Notes: generated by a model from the letters alone, not told the origin. A stretch of 64,000 nucleotides of DNA from Blastocatellia bacterium UBA7656 (GCA_002483445.1 DLHY01000150.1:71397-135396), one strand, 5' to 3'. Shown: positions 14,585 to 23,968, counted from the first letter of the stretch. Program-made: numbers and translations.

Positions 14585-16342
14585 CTATGAGGAAGTCAGC
14601 TTCATTTTAACAGTCGAGTCGCGGCTGGAATCGGCTCCGGGAGCCGTTTTGATCCTGCTTTGTTCGATTCCCCATTTCGTCTTCAGATACTCCGAGATCG
14701 CCTGCGCCCGTTCTTCAATGATGATTTCGCGCTCGCGCCTGTCCCGGTTCGTCGTGATTTCAATTTCCAGAGAAGGCGCTCGTTGAAGCGACTGCCCGAT
14801 GGAATCGAGCGACGCCGTAATGGTCGCGTCCAGCGTTGATTGATTGAAATTGAATCTGAGCGGCGCGGGCGTCGAGGAGATTCTTTCAAGCTCGACCTTC
14901 GTATCCGGCAAATCGAGTCGCGACCTGATGTCTTCGATAATAAGCGCGCGAGCGTCCGCGTCAATATCGCGCTCGCTCAAATAATCGATCCTGACTCCGA
15001 CCGGCTGCGACGGGTTTGTCGTCACCTGATAGTCTGCCATCTGCGCGTGCTGAGGCAGGCGAAGACCGCGCAGCGAAGAATCGACGGCTTGCATAAAATT
15101 CGCCTGAAGTTGAGGAATGGTCTGCGGGGGCGGCTCTGCCTTTTCTTCCCTCGCTCTGGCGGCGAGAGTCCCTGCCGTTGTGGGAATCTCGACGATTTGC
15201 AGATTGACCGACTGAGCCGCTCGCTCCAGCCGGTCGGCGATCAGGCGCGCGCAGAGTTTTTGCTCTTCGGCATTGTAAGGCTCACTCGTAAAAACGCGGA
15301 GAAAGAGATTGATTTTCCCATCGCTTTCCGAGCTTGAGAGGTTGTCTATGTATGATCGCTGCTCGCCGCTCGCCATCTTTGCGAAGTTATCCTGCCAGAC
15401 TCCTGCTACCGTCCGGCGGAGGCGATTCTCTTTCTGCTTTCGCGCTATTTCGTCTCTCAACTGACCGAGCGACTGGCTGAGAGGGATCAGGATGATCAGA
15501 ATCGGGATGGCAATCATAATCAGGCGACCCGGAAGGCTTCCCATTTTCCTGAATCGCTCGGATACATGAATTCTTTCCAGCGCAGACCTGTACCATGAGC
15601 TTTCACGATCCTCTCTCATCCACTCTTTTATGCGCTCGCGGACAGATTCGGTGTCGATGTGAAGCGACAGAAACACGAGCATCGCCGCGAAAGTGATTAC
15701 GACCAGGTTGGTGAGAAAAAGCAATCCTCCTCCGCGAGCTACGCGCAATCCTTCCGCCGTATCAAAAGTGAGTGCCAGCGCTATGCCGAAACCTACGACG
15801 CACAGCGGCGGCATAAGAGCCACTGCTATCGACACGCCGGGTATGGAAGTCACAACGCCTTTGGCCTCTTTGCATGTTGCGAGAGAGCCGATTGCGCCGG
15901 AAAAGAGAGCGATCATCAGATCGAGCGTGTTGGGTTGAGTGCGCGAGGCAATCTCATTAGTGACTTCCTTGAATGGCAGAACCGTTACGAGCAGGATCGC
16001 GAAAATAATGGCGACTGCGCAACTGAGAGCAAGGTTCACGATGGCCCTCAGGCCTAAAATGACATCGCCTGTTGCGAGCGACAGACCGGCGGAAAGAATC
16101 GGCCCCATAAGTGGCGAAATGAGCATCGCCCCTATGATAACGGCAGGGCTGTTGAGCGCGAGTCCGAGCGTTGCGATACCGGCTGCGAAGATTATCTGTA
16201 ACCAGTAACTCGCGTCAAACAGGGTCGCCGCATTAGAAATCTCTCTGTAGACTTCTTCCTTCCGCTCCTCCCTCACGCCGATATGATCTGCAAACCAGTC
16301 GCGAATGCCTGTTTCCGCTTTTGCCGCTTCTGCTGATCCCAT
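14585..16342 (-). CDS. DUF389 membrane protein with C-terminal OmpA-like domain
   Basis: A 585-residue protein. Residues about 35-225 form the DUF389 membrane domain with six or so helices and its signature ALNSPAVIIGAMLISPLMGP near the start and IPGVSIAVALMPPLCVVGFG later. A further helix lies near 265-290 (LIMIAIPILIILIPLSQSL), followed by a mainly soluble region of about 290 residues. The last 90 residues (NFNQSTLDATITASLDSIG ... ERAQAISEYLKTKWGI) resemble an OmpA/MotB-like peptidoglycan-associated fold with its QAISEYL segment. The DUF389 function is unknown. The gene is divergent from the antiporter at 16,476 across an inverted repeat. Confidence 0.82.
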   Translation of the reverse strand: MGSAEAAKAETGIRDWFADHIGVREERKEEVYREISNAATLFDASYWLQIIFAAGIATLGLALNSPAVIIGAMLISPLMGPILSAGLSLATGDVILGLRAIVNLALSCAVAIIFAILLVTVLPFKEVTNEIASRTQPNTLDLMIALFSGAIGSLATCKEAKGVVTSIPGVSIAVALMPPLCVVGFGIALALTFDTAEGLRVARGGGLLFLTNLVVITFAAMLVFLSLHIDTESVRERIKEWMREDRESSWYRSALERIHVSERFRKMGSLPGRLIMIAIPILIILIPLSQSLGQLRDEIARKQKENRLRRTVAGVWQDNFAKMASGEQRSYIDNLSSSESDGKINLFLRVFTSEPYNAEEQKLCARLIADRLERAAQSVNLQIVEIPTTAGTLAARAREEKAEPPPQTIPQLQANFMQAVDSSLRGLRLPQHAQMADYQVTTNPSQPVGVRIDYLSERDIDADARALIIEDIRSRLDLPDTKVELERISSTPAPLRFNFNQSTLDATITASLDSIGQSLQRAPSLEIEITTNRDRREREIIIEERAQAISEYLKTKWGIEQSRIKTAPGADSSRDSTVKMKLTSS

Positions 16343-16370
16343 AGGCCCTCCCGAAAATGTAAGAAATTCG

Positions 16371-16404
16371 TATAATGCCTCTGCAACCTGACGGTGGCAT
16401 TATA
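16371..16404. promoter_or_regulatory. TATAATGCC inverted repeat in a divergent promoter region
   Basis: TATAATGCC (16,371-16,379) and GGCATTATA (16,396-16,404) are perfect inverted 9-mers in the 133-base gap between the divergent DUF389 and antiporter genes. It could be a shared operator. Each arm contains a TATAAT, but I find no convincing -35 at the right distance. Confidence 0.4.
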
Positions 16405-16475
16405 TAAAAGAATTTTGCCCGCACAGGAAAAAGAATCTGTAGAATTTCAGAATCGGACGACAGGGAGCCAAATAG

Positions 16476-17759
16476 ATGACTGCATTTGCAACTCAAACCT
16501 TTGCCTTTTTTCTCAGCGCAGGCAATCACGCAAGAATACTCGTTGCTTTATTCATCATTCTTGTTGCAGCGAAGCTGATGGCCGAGCTTTTCGAGCGGCT
16601 GGGCCAGCCCGCAGTCGTAGGAGAAATCATCGCAGGCATCATCATCGGGCCGGGCGTTCTCAACCTCATTCATCTGACTTCGGTCGTCGATGGAATCTCT
16701 TCGCCGACGACCGAAGCCACGGTCATCGAAGCGATGGCGGAAATCGGCGTGATTTTTCTTCTCTTCACCGTAGGGCTTGAGACAAGGCCGAGCGACATTT
16801 TCAAAGTCGGAGGGACGGCGACTGCGGTCGCGGTGATGGGCGCGATACTTCCCTTCCTCGCAGGCTGGGGACTTTTATCGCTCTGGCCGGGACACTCATG
16901 GATCGAAGCGATTTTCATGGGAGCGGCGATGGTGGCGACTTCCGTAGGGATAACCGCCCGCGTGTTGTCAGGCATGGGATTGATCTCGGCTGAGGCGAGC
17001 CGAATCATACTTGCCGCAGCCGTAATCGATGATGTCATCGGATTGCTTGTGCTTGCGGTCGTCAGCAGCGTTGCGCAGGGCGGAGTCGATTATCTTCAAA
17101 TAGCGATCACCGCCGCGATGGCAATCGGCTTCACCGTGCTGATGATTATGCTCGGCTCGCGCGCAGTAAACGTCCTCCGTCGCCCCGTTGCCGCGCTTCG
17201 AATCAATCATTCGCTGTTTATGTTTTCGCTGGTGCTTTGCTTCGGGCTGGCTGCGGTCGCAAACCTCATAGGGATAGCCGGAATCATCGGAGCTTTTCTC
17301 GCAGGCGTTATGTTCTCCGAAGCTACTGACGAAACGCCGCTTCACGATCAGGCGCAGGCGTTGACGGAATTCACGACGCCTTTCTTTCTGGCAAACATCG
17401 GGCTGCAACTGAAGCTTTCGATTTTTCTTTCCTCTCAGATCGTCATTCTCTCAATCGTGGTGACGCTGCTTGCTGTGCTGACGAAGTTCATAGGCTGCGG
17501 CATTCCGGTTTTGAAGAAGGGCCGTCGCAGCGCCATTCAGGTGGGAGTGGGGATGGTGCCTCGCGGCGAGGTCGGAATAGTCGTCGCTCAACTCGGTCTC
17601 GCTATGGCGGCTGTGGGCGATAATGTTTACGGAGTGGTTCTGGTGATGGCAGTGGCAACGACTCTCATCGCGCCGCCGCTGATAAAACTGGCTTTTGCTG
17701 GCGAGCAGGCCAGAGAAAAAGGCGGGATTGATCGGGAACTTGAGTACAAAATAAGATAA
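16476..17759 (+). CDS. CPA2-family cation:proton antiporter
   Basis: A 427-residue monovalent cation:proton antiporter-2 (KefB/NapA-like) with about 12 membrane helices and no C-terminal nucleotide-binding (TrkA-N) domain. Typical motifs include GQPAVVGEIIAGIIIGPGVL at the N-terminus, the FTVGLE segment, and AAAVIDDVIGLLVLAVV in the core. The adjacent Asp-Asp there is where this family binds protons and cation. A later LANIGLQLKLS and a PRGEVGIVVAQLG motif match the C-terminal half. GGGAG lies upstream of the ATG. Na+ or K+ specificity cannot be read from the sequence. Confidence 0.92.
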   Translation: MTAFATQTFAFFLSAGNHARILVALFIILVAAKLMAELFERLGQPAVVGEIIAGIIIGPGVLNLIHLTSVVDGISSPTTEATVIEAMAEIGVIFLLFTVGLETRPSDIFKVGGTATAVAVMGAILPFLAGWGLLSLWPGHSWIEAIFMGAAMVATSVGITARVLSGMGLISAEASRIILAAAVIDDVIGLLVLAVVSSVAQGGVDYLQIAITAAMAIGFTVLMIMLGSRAVNVLRRPVAALRINHSLFMFSLVLCFGLAAVANLIGIAGIIGAFLAGVMFSEATDETPLHDQAQALTEFTTPFFLANIGLQLKLSIFLSSQIVILSIVVTLLAVLTKFIGCGIPVLKKGRRSAIQVGVGMVPRGEVGIVVAQLGLAMAAVGDNVYGVVLVMAVATTLIAPPLIKLAFAGEQAREKGGIDRELEYKIR

Positions 17760-17831
17760 AACTCCGACGATGAGCGCCAATATATCAGGCGCTCAGGTAT
17801 CTGGCCGAGCAGAGAGCGGAATCGTCGATAA

Positions 17832-18626
17832 TCACCACTTTTTCACCGGACAGGCCGCAACAAGGTCGGGCAAGTCTTGTTTATCGTAAACGACGCGCTC
17901 AAGAAAAAGGCCCGACGGCGGCGCAGTGTGCGCGGCCACTGAAAAATTTTTCCGAGCTTGAGGCTGCTTTTCCAGCAGGGCGCGAAAGTCATCGACATCA
18001 AGATTCCCTCGCCCGACTTCGACCAGAGAGCCGACTATTCGCCTGACCATCTTCCACAGAAAATGCGTGGCTACTATTCGAAATAAAATCAGATCGCCAT
18101 CGATTCGTATCTCGGCCCGCTCGACAGCAATGATAGTCGAGCGATCATCCGCGCGCTTTTCTGCAAAAGCTTCGAAGTCGCGCCTGCCCGCAACGAGTCG
18201 CGCCGCTTCGCTCATTAGCTCGACGTTCAAGCGATCCCGCACCCACCAGACATACTTTTTCGCAAAGGCTGTTCGTCGCGTTGAAATCTGATAGAGGTAA
18301 TAACGCGCCTGCGCATCGCGTCGCGGATTGAAGTCGCGCGCCGCCTGCTCGACTTTCAGTATGTTGATATCAGCAGGCAATTCATCATTGATAGCTCTCA
18401 TCAAAGCCACCTCGTCAGCCGGAACCGCAGAGCCGAGTTTCGCAACCTGACCGAGAGCGTGAACGCCCGCGTCAGTGCGCCCGGCTCCGCTCAATTCAAC
18501 AGGCTTTTGAAAAAATTTGCTGGCCGCGCTTCGAATCTCGCCTGCGACCGTGCGGGCATTTTTCTGTTCCTGCCACCCGCTGTAGCGCGTGCCGTCATAC
18601 TCAATCGTCAGTTTCCAGAAAGGCAA
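17832..18626 (-). CDS. truA: tRNA pseudouridine(38-40) synthase TruA
   Basis: A 264-residue TruA, which converts uridines 38-40 of tRNA anticodon arms to pseudouridine. The N-terminus (WKLTIEYDGTRYSGWQ) is the family signature and the catalytic Asp is in GAGRTDAGVHALGQVA. The central DFNPRRDAQARYYLYQI and the late FLWKMVRRIVGSLVEVG motif are conserved. Length is normal. It stands alone on the minus strand, facing away from the B6 cluster. Confidence 0.96.
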   Translation of the reverse strand: MPFWKLTIEYDGTRYSGWQEQKNARTVAGEIRSAASKFFQKPVELSGAGRTDAGVHALGQVAKLGSAVPADEVALMRAINDELPADINILKVEQAARDFNPRRDAQARYYLYQISTRRTAFAKKYVWWVRDRLNVELMSEAARLVAGRRDFEAFAEKRADDRSTIIAVERAEIRIDGDLILFRIVATHFLWKMVRRIVGSLVEVGRGNLDVDDFRALLEKQPQARKNFSVAAHTAPPSGLFLERVVYDKQDLPDLVAACPVKKW

Positions 18627-18699
18627 TCGTTTTCCTCCGTTTGAAAAGATTCAATGCTTGAGCTTGCTCAACAGGCGGGAGTATGTCAACCCGGTCGGA

Positions 18700-18763
18700 A
18701 TTGGCCTGATGAAATTGGCCCGCTATTGGTTCTTTACAGGTCGGTCTTTCTGATTAGAATTGG
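18700..18763 (+). promoter_or_regulatory. Putative promoter and ATTGG direct repeats of the MocR-type gene
   Basis: TTTACA (18,733-18,738) and TAGAAT (18,755-18,760) are spaced 16 bases apart, a fair sigma-70 promoter, with a leader of about 30 bases. ATTGG occurs in direct repeat at 18,700, 18,714, 18,725 and 18,759. The first three are just upstream of -35. Direct-repeat operators are usual for MocR/PdxR regulators, which often control their own gene. Confidence 0.4.
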
Positions 18764-18796
18764 TATGTTAGATTAAGCCAATATTGAAGAGGCAAA

Positions 18797-20320
18797 ATGG
18801 CAGTATTTTTCGAGCTAAACCGCAAGAGTCGCATCCCGCTCTATGTGCAACTTGTGACGCAGACGCGGGAGATGATCGCCCGCGGCGATCTCAAAGCGGG
18901 CGACCGGATGCCTGCCAATCGCGAGCTTGCCCGTCAACTGGATGTCAATCGCAACACCGTCATCACCGCCTACTCCGAGCTTGAAGCGGACGGGCTTATA
19001 GAATCGCACGTCGGGCGCGGGACTTTCATCACAGCCATTGCAGAAAACAGGGGCAAAGCGGAGGCGACGAAGACAGAGCCTTCGCCCGTGATGTGGAACA
19101 CGCTGATGCTTTCGACTCAGCGCGACCGATGGCTGGGTTCCCTTCTCGGCTCGCAGCAGCCGCGCAATACGATCTCGCTCGCTCACGGGTTGCCGCAGGC
19201 GGAGCTTTTTCCGCTTGATGATTTTCGCCGCTCAGTTGACCGGGTTCTAAGGAAAGAGGGTCGCGAGTTGCTGCAACTCGGGCTGAGCGGCGGATACTTT
19301 CCGCTTCAGGAATATCTCGCCTCGCACATGTCACTGGCAGGCATCAAGGCCACTCCCGAAGAGATACTGATAACCAACGGATGCCAGCAGTCGCTCGATC
19401 TGATTCGTCGCGTCTTCATCGATGCGGGCGACGAGATAGCAATCGAGAATCCGACTTATCCGGGAGCGATCAGCGTCTTTTGTGTCACCAACGCCCGGTT
19501 CGTGAGTGTGCCTGTGGGTGAAGCTGGCATGGATTTGGACGCGCTCGAAGACATTCTTTCGCAGCGCCGCCCCAAGCTCATCTACACCATACCGACCTAT
19601 CACAATCCTACGGGGGCGAGGATGGATATGTCTGCGCGTCGGCGATTGCTCGACATCGCGATCAGGTATCGAGTGCCGATAATCGAAGATGACATCTACA
19701 GCGAACTTCACTATGAAGGCCCGCTGCACCCTTCGCTCAAGGCGATGGATCAGCATGGCGTGGTCATTTCGATCAACAGCTTTTCCAAAATCGGATTTCC
19801 CGGCCTGAGAGTCGGATGGATAGTCGCGCCCCGCGTCGTCATCGAACAACTCAATATCACGAAACAGAACGCAGACCTCCACGCAAGCCTTCTCTCTCAG
19901 GCGGCTATTTACGAATTTTCGCGGCGCGGCCTCCTGGCAAAGCATGTGCGCCGAGTGCGCCGCGCTTATGCAGTGAGGCGCGATGCAATGCTCGAAGCCC
20001 TGGAGCGATACTTCCCCGATGAAGCGACGTGGAGCAAGCCTTCAGGCGGAATGGCTATCTGGGTTAGATTGCCTGAACAGATAAACACGAGCGAGATACT
20101 GCTCCACGCAGCCGAGCGCGGAGTCACATTCAGTCCGGGCGAACACTTCTATTCCTCCCGTCCTCAACTCAACCGGATGAGACTCTGTTTCACCATGGCC
20201 AGTCCGGCTGTGATCGAGGAAGGAATACGTCGCATCGGGTCGGTCATTAAAGAGCGCATAGTCAGCCTCAAGAAACAGCGCGCGATGCGCGCGCCGGAAG
20301 CTATGCGCGCGCTCGTCTGA
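18797..20320 (+). CDS. MocR/PdxR-type regulator (GntR HTH + aminotransferase fold)
   Basis: A 507-residue fusion. Residues about 10-80 are a GntR winged helix (IPLYVQLVTQTREMIARGDL ... LDVNRNTVITAYSELEADG), linked to a class I aminotransferase-like domain. The PLP-binding Lys is in SINSFSKIGFPGLRVGW, and the ITNGCQQSLDLI and YTIPTYHNPTGARM motifs mark the cofactor pocket. Members of this family (PdxR, GabR) sense pyridoxal phosphate or its adducts and activate or repress nearby genes. The cluster downstream includes pdxS and pdxT, so a PdxR role is likely but inferred. GAAGAGG precedes the ATG. Confidence 0.88.
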   Translation: MAVFFELNRKSRIPLYVQLVTQTREMIARGDLKAGDRMPANRELARQLDVNRNTVITAYSELEADGLIESHVGRGTFITAIAENRGKAEATKTEPSPVMWNTLMLSTQRDRWLGSLLGSQQPRNTISLAHGLPQAELFPLDDFRRSVDRVLRKEGRELLQLGLSGGYFPLQEYLASHMSLAGIKATPEEILITNGCQQSLDLIRRVFIDAGDEIAIENPTYPGAISVFCVTNARFVSVPVGEAGMDLDALEDILSQRRPKLIYTIPTYHNPTGARMDMSARRRLLDIAIRYRVPIIEDDIYSELHYEGPLHPSLKAMDQHGVVISINSFSKIGFPGLRVGWIVAPRVVIEQLNITKQNADLHASLLSQAAIYEFSRRGLLAKHVRRVRRAYAVRRDAMLEALERYFPDEATWSKPSGGMAIWVRLPEQINTSEILLHAAERGVTFSPGEHFYSSRPQLNRMRLCFTMASPAVIEEGIRRIGSVIKERIVSLKKQRAMRAPEAMRALV

Positions 20321-20405
20321 AATTTCAGATCTCAGATTTGAAATCTGAGAAGGAGAAGCAATCAAATTTGAAATCTCAAGTTGAAGATTTCAGAAGGAGA
20401 AACAA
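20319..20405. repeat. Palindromic AAATCTCAGATTT repeats before the aminotransferase
   Basis: CTCAGATTT-G-AAATCTGAG (20,331-20,349) is a perfect 9-bp hairpin. The following GAAGGAGAAGCAA/GAAGGAGAAACAA duplication gives two nearly identical Shine-Dalgarno boxes about 45 bases apart, and the second serves the GTG at 20,406. Confidence 0.7.
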
Positions 20406-21617
20406 GTGGCAGCCAAAATCACTCGCAAAGAAAACCGCTCGCCGAGATTCGCCCGTCGCATTTCGCGGATGGGAGTTTCGGCGGTGCGAGAAATTCTCAA
20501 AGTCGCCGAGCGGCCCGATATCATATCCTTTGCCGGAGGGCTTCCCGCGCCTGAACTTTTCCCCGTAGACGCTCTGGCCCGCGCGCACGCCGATATCTTC
20601 GCGAGAGAGGGCGCGGCTGCCATGCAGTACAGCACGACCGAGGGCTGGCGGCCTCTGCGCGAGTGGATAGCCGCGAGGATGAACGGGCGCGGCTGCGCGG
20701 CGACGGCTGAAGGGACGCTCATAACGAGCGGCTCGCAGCAGGGCATCGATCTCGTCGCCAGAATTTTTCTCGATCCGGGCGACACGATGATAGTCGAGAA
20801 TCCTTCCTACGTGGCCGCGCTCCAGGTATTCAAGAGCTACGAGGCCGAGATGATCGCAGTCGACAGCGACGGCGGAGGCGTGCGAGTCGATGAGGTCGAA
20901 CAGGCAATAAAAGAATCGAATCCGAAATTCATCTACGTTATCCCGGACTTCCAAAACCCCACGGGCATCTCTTTTTCGCTTGAGCGAAGAAAGCGGCTCG
21001 TCGAAATCGCGCGCCGCCACCGAGTGCCGATCATCGAAGACGATCCTTACGGCGAGCTTCGCTATCAGGGCGAGCGATTGCCTTCTCTCGCATCGCTCGA
21101 CACCGAAGGGATGGTGATTCATCTCAGCACGTTTTCCAAAACCATCAGCCCCGGTATGCGAATCGGCTGGGTCATAGCTTCCGAAGAAATCATTCAAGCA
21201 TTGATCAGAGCCAAGCAGGCTTCCGACCTGCACACATCGACGATTCAGCAGAGGGCCGCTGCGCGACTGCTCGAAGATTTCGATTACGACGCCCACATCG
21301 CCAGACTTTGCAGCGTGTATGGCGAAAGATGCGCAGCGATGGGCGCATCCCTCGAAGCGCACTTCCCCCATGAGGCGCGATGGACGCGGCCCGATGGCGG
21401 ATTATTCCTCTGGGTCGAGTTGCCCGAAAGTGTGAGCGGAGAGGAGTTGTTTAAAGACTCCATCAAAGAGAAAGTGGCATTCGTTCCGGGCGCGGCGTTT
21501 TTCGCCCGCGACGCGCGAACCAATTTCATCAGATTGAATTTCTCCAATCGCCAGCCCGATATCATCGATGAAGGAATTCGCCGCATCAGCGATGTTTTGA
21601 AAAGGAGTTTGAGATGA
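20406..21617 (+). CDS. PLP-dependent class I/II aminotransferase (2-aminoadipate-type)
   Basis: A 403-residue fold-type I aminotransferase, close in style to LysN-like 2-aminoadipate or multi-substrate transaminases. Motifs seen are FAGGLPAPELFPV, LITSGSQQGIDLVARIFL, YVIPDFQNPTGISFS (cofactor-contacting Asn-Pro-Thr-Gly) and the PLP Lys in HLSTFSKTISPGMRIGW. It shares its architecture with the C-terminal domain of the preceding regulator but lacks the DNA-binding domain, so it should be the enzyme. It starts at GTG after GAAGGAG. Its last codons overlap PhzF by 4 bases. Confidence 0.9.
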   Translation: MAAKITRKENRSPRFARRISRMGVSAVREILKVAERPDIISFAGGLPAPELFPVDALARAHADIFAREGAAAMQYSTTEGWRPLREWIAARMNGRGCAATAEGTLITSGSQQGIDLVARIFLDPGDTMIVENPSYVAALQVFKSYEAEMIAVDSDGGGVRVDEVEQAIKESNPKFIYVIPDFQNPTGISFSLERRKRLVEIARRHRVPIIEDDPYGELRYQGERLPSLASLDTEGMVIHLSTFSKTISPGMRIGWVIASEEIIQALIRAKQASDLHTSTIQQRAAARLLEDFDYDAHIARLCSVYGERCAAMGASLEAHFPHEARWTRPDGGLFLWVELPESVSGEELFKDSIKEKVAFVPGAAFFARDARTNFIRLNFSNRQPDIIDEGIRRISDVLKRSLR

Positions 21618-22525
21618 AAAGCGCGCCATACATCATAGCCGATGTTTTCACTGACCGTCAGTTCGGCGGGAATCAACTTGCGGTGTTTTACGAAGCCGAG
21701 GGAATCGACAGCGCGACGATGCAGAACATAGCGCGGGAGATCAATTATGCCGAGACGACTTTTCTGCTCCCGCCCGAACGCGGCGGCGATTTTCGTCTGA
21801 GGATTTTCACCCCGCAGCGCGAGCTTCCCTTCGCCGGTCATCCCATAGTCGGAACCGCGAATGTCATCGTCGCGCGAAAGATGAAACAGTGGTCTGATCC
21901 TCTCACTTCGGTCACGCTTGAAACCGGAGTCGGAGACATACTCGTTCGCGTCCAGACCAGTGACGGGCAGGCGGGCCACACCCAGATGAATCAGCCGTTG
22001 CCGCAGGTCAAAACCCTATTCGAGGACACAGGGCGATTCGCCCGCGCGCTCTCAATCGATCCGTCAGCGATTGCAAAAACAGAATTGCCAATCGAAGCCA
22101 TCTACAACGGCATCACGACCGTAATCGTTCCGGTCGCGTCGCTTGAGGCAGTGCGAAAAATCAAAACAGACACGGGCGCGATTGAAAGCATCTGCGAAGA
22201 ACTCGGCGCAGAAACGGTGACAGTATTCACGCGCGAAACTATCAACTCCGAGAGCGCGGCGCACTGCCGAGTGTTTGCGCCCGCGGCGGGAGTGGCGGAA
22301 GACGCGGCCACAGGGTCGGCAAACGGGCCGCTGGGTTTTTATATCGTTCGCCATCGCCTCGTTGACGTTCAGCCGACGACGCGAATCATCAGCGAGCAGG
22401 GGTATGAAATGAATCGCCCCTCGACTCTGCACATCGAAGTCGATTCTGATCAGGACGCGATCACGGCAGTGAGAGTGGGCGGCGGAGTCGTCACGAGCGG
22501 GCAGGGAGAAATATTTCTGCCCTGA
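21614..22525 (+). CDS. PhzF-family isomerase/epimerase
   Basis: A 303-residue PhzF-family protein with the diaminopimelate-epimerase fold. The N-terminal FTDRQFGGNQLAVF and NYAETTFLLPP segments, the LPFAGHPIVGTANVI motif and the late GVAEDAATGSANGPLGFY loop are all family hallmarks. Glu in the NYAET segment is the usual catalytic acid/base. The start ATG overlaps the aminotransferase stop (ATGA), so the two are probably coupled. Substrate unknown. Confidence 0.92.
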   Translation: MKSAPYIIADVFTDRQFGGNQLAVFYEAEGIDSATMQNIAREINYAETTFLLPPERGGDFRLRIFTPQRELPFAGHPIVGTANVIVARKMKQWSDPLTSVTLETGVGDILVRVQTSDGQAGHTQMNQPLPQVKTLFEDTGRFARALSIDPSAIAKTELPIEAIYNGITTVIVPVASLEAVRKIKTDTGAIESICEELGAETVTVFTRETINSESAAHCRVFAPAAGVAEDAATGSANGPLGFYIVRHRLVDVQPTTRIISEQGYEMNRPSTLHIEVDSDQDAITAVRVGGGVVTSGQGEIFLP

Positions 22526-22538
22526 CAGAAGTTTTGAT

Positions 22539-22629
22539 GCAGCGCAATCTGCTGGATTGCGCTGCGCCCCGAAAGCATGAAAATCGAGAACCCCGCAGGC
22601 TGACAGCCTGCTCTACATCTTTCGAGGAG
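22539..22629 (+). repeat. Double-hairpin intergenic repeat, copy A
   Basis: A perfect 10-bp hairpin (GCAGCGCAAT/ATTGCGCTGC), then the conserved spacer beginning CCCCGAAAGCATGAAAATC, then the hairpin GCAGGCTGACAGCCTGC (22,595-22,611), ending with the GAGGAG that acts as Shine-Dalgarno sequence for the DinB gene at 22,638. Related copies lie near 23,900, 25,460, 50,040 and 53,730. Confidence 0.85.
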
Positions 22630-22637
22630 AGCGCGCA

Positions 22638-23147
22638 ATGGCAGTCAAAGACCTTGAGACGCTTTACGATTACGGCTACTGGGCCAATGGGAAACTCTTC
22701 TCGGTGATCAGTCAACTCACTGATGAAGAATTCACCTGCGAGTTCGGCGGGCCGGGAAAATCGATTCGCTCGACGCTCGTTCACATACTCAACGCCGAGT
22801 GGGGATGGCTTGCCCGCTCAGGCGGCCCTGAGCGCGGCCCGCGGCTAAATCCCGATGATTTTCCTTCGCTCGATTCGATCAAAGAAGTGTGGAGCGAAAT
22901 CGAATCTCACGCGCGAAGTTTCCTTTCCTCGCTCAAAGATGAAGACGTTGACCTAAGATTGGAGTACACGAACGACGCGGGCGAAAGTCGCTCGCTTCCG
23001 CTCGGCGCAGTGATGCGACATGCGGCAAATCACGGCGTTCATCATCGCGGGCAGATAACTCAGATGCTACGCCTGATGGGGCGCTCATCGGGCAACATCG
23101 ATATGCTTTTTTACGAGGGAGAAAAACGCGGCGTGCCGGTGTGGTAA
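22638..23147 (+). CDS. DinB-family protein
   Basis: A 169-residue DinB/YfiT-fold protein, a four-helix bundle with a three-histidine metal site. Two histidine regions are clear: TLVHILNAEWGW near residue 50 and the HAANHGVHHRGQITQML signature near 130. Family members include thiol-S-transferases such as bacillithiol transferases and mycothiol-dependent isomerases, but many have no assigned activity. GAGGAG from the repeat upstream is the ribosome binding site. It is part of the B6-linked run of genes. Confidence 0.9.
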   Translation: MAVKDLETLYDYGYWANGKLFSVISQLTDEEFTCEFGGPGKSIRSTLVHILNAEWGWLARSGGPERGPRLNPDDFPSLDSIKEVWSEIESHARSFLSSLKDEDVDLRLEYTNDAGESRSLPLGAVMRHAANHGVHHRGQITQMLRLMGRSSGNIDMLFYEGEKRGVPVW

Positions 23148-23162
23148 TAAAGGAGTCAACGG

Positions 23163-23783
23163 ATGAAAATATCAATCGTGATCTTCGATCAGTTCACGGA
23201 CATAGACTTGTTTCTGATGTGGGATTTGCTCAACCGCGTGAGGGTTTTCGGCTGGGAGGTTCGCGTACTTGGCGACAAGCCGCAGAATGTTTCAACCACC
23301 GGAATGTCTATACCGACACATGGCCGGATAGAAGAAGCGAATGAATCGGATGTGGTGTTGTTCGTCAGCGGACAGGGAACGCGGTCCAAAATGAAGGACG
23401 CGGAATGGCTCGCTCGTTTTCATCTCAATCCCGAAAAACAAATGATCGGCTCCGTTTGTTCTGGCTCTCTGCTCCTGGCGGCTCTCGGTCTGCTCGACGG
23501 CAAAACGGCGACTACTTACCCGACCTCGAAAGCGGCGCTGGAAAGTTTCGGCATCAGTGTCGAAGAAAAGCCTTTCGTGCAGCACGGCAACATAGCCACA
23601 TCGGGAGGATGTCTGGCCGCGCAATATCTCGTCGGATGGGTGATCGAAAACAAAGCCAGCGCGGAATGGAAAGAGTTGGTGTTGAAATCGATCAAACCAG
23701 TAGGCGAAGGTCTGAGCTTTTCCGATACGGCTCAACTCGCCCAACTGTACGCTCCCGTTCCAAAGGCAAATGCGGTCAGTTGA
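23163..23783 (+). CDS. DJ-1/PfpI-family protein
   Basis: A 206-residue protein of the DJ-1/PfpI superfamily (class I glutamine amidotransferase-like fold). The nucleophile elbow is IGSVCSGSLLLAALGLLDGK, with the conserved Cys at about residue 100. The N-terminal strand ISIVIFDQFTDIDLF carries an acidic residue in the usual position. The subgroup resembles the AraC-type N-terminal domain/isonitrile-hydratase-like group, without the HTH. It follows DinB by 15 bases with AAAGGAG upstream. Confidence 0.85.
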   Translation: MKISIVIFDQFTDIDLFLMWDLLNRVRVFGWEVRVLGDKPQNVSTTGMSIPTHGRIEEANESDVVLFVSGQGTRSKMKDAEWLARFHLNPEKQMIGSVCSGSLLLAALGLLDGKTATTYPTSKAALESFGISVEEKPFVQHGNIATSGGCLAAQYLVGWVIENKASAEWKELVLKSIKPVGEGLSFSDTAQLAQLYAPVPKANAVS

Positions 23784-23872
23784 CATCCAATATTTGTCTT
23801 TCCTGATCTCGACCGATCAGCCTGGAAACGGCGAGAAACTGAAAACTGTCTTTCATAGGAGTCCGTAGCGTA

Positions 23873-23960
23873 CAACAGGCTGCCAGCCTGTTGACTCCCT
23901 GAAAGTATGAAAATTTGAGGCATCAGCAGGCTGGCAGCCCGCTGTACCTTTTCCGAGGAG
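23873..23960 (+). repeat. Double-hairpin intergenic repeat, copy B
   Basis: CAACAGGCT-GCC-AGCCTGTTG (23,873-23,893), then CTCCCTGAAAGTATGAAAAT, then GCAGGCTGGCAGCCCGC (23,926-23,942), ending in the GAGGAG used by pdxS. Confidence 0.85.
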
Positions 23961-23968
23961 TTGAAATC

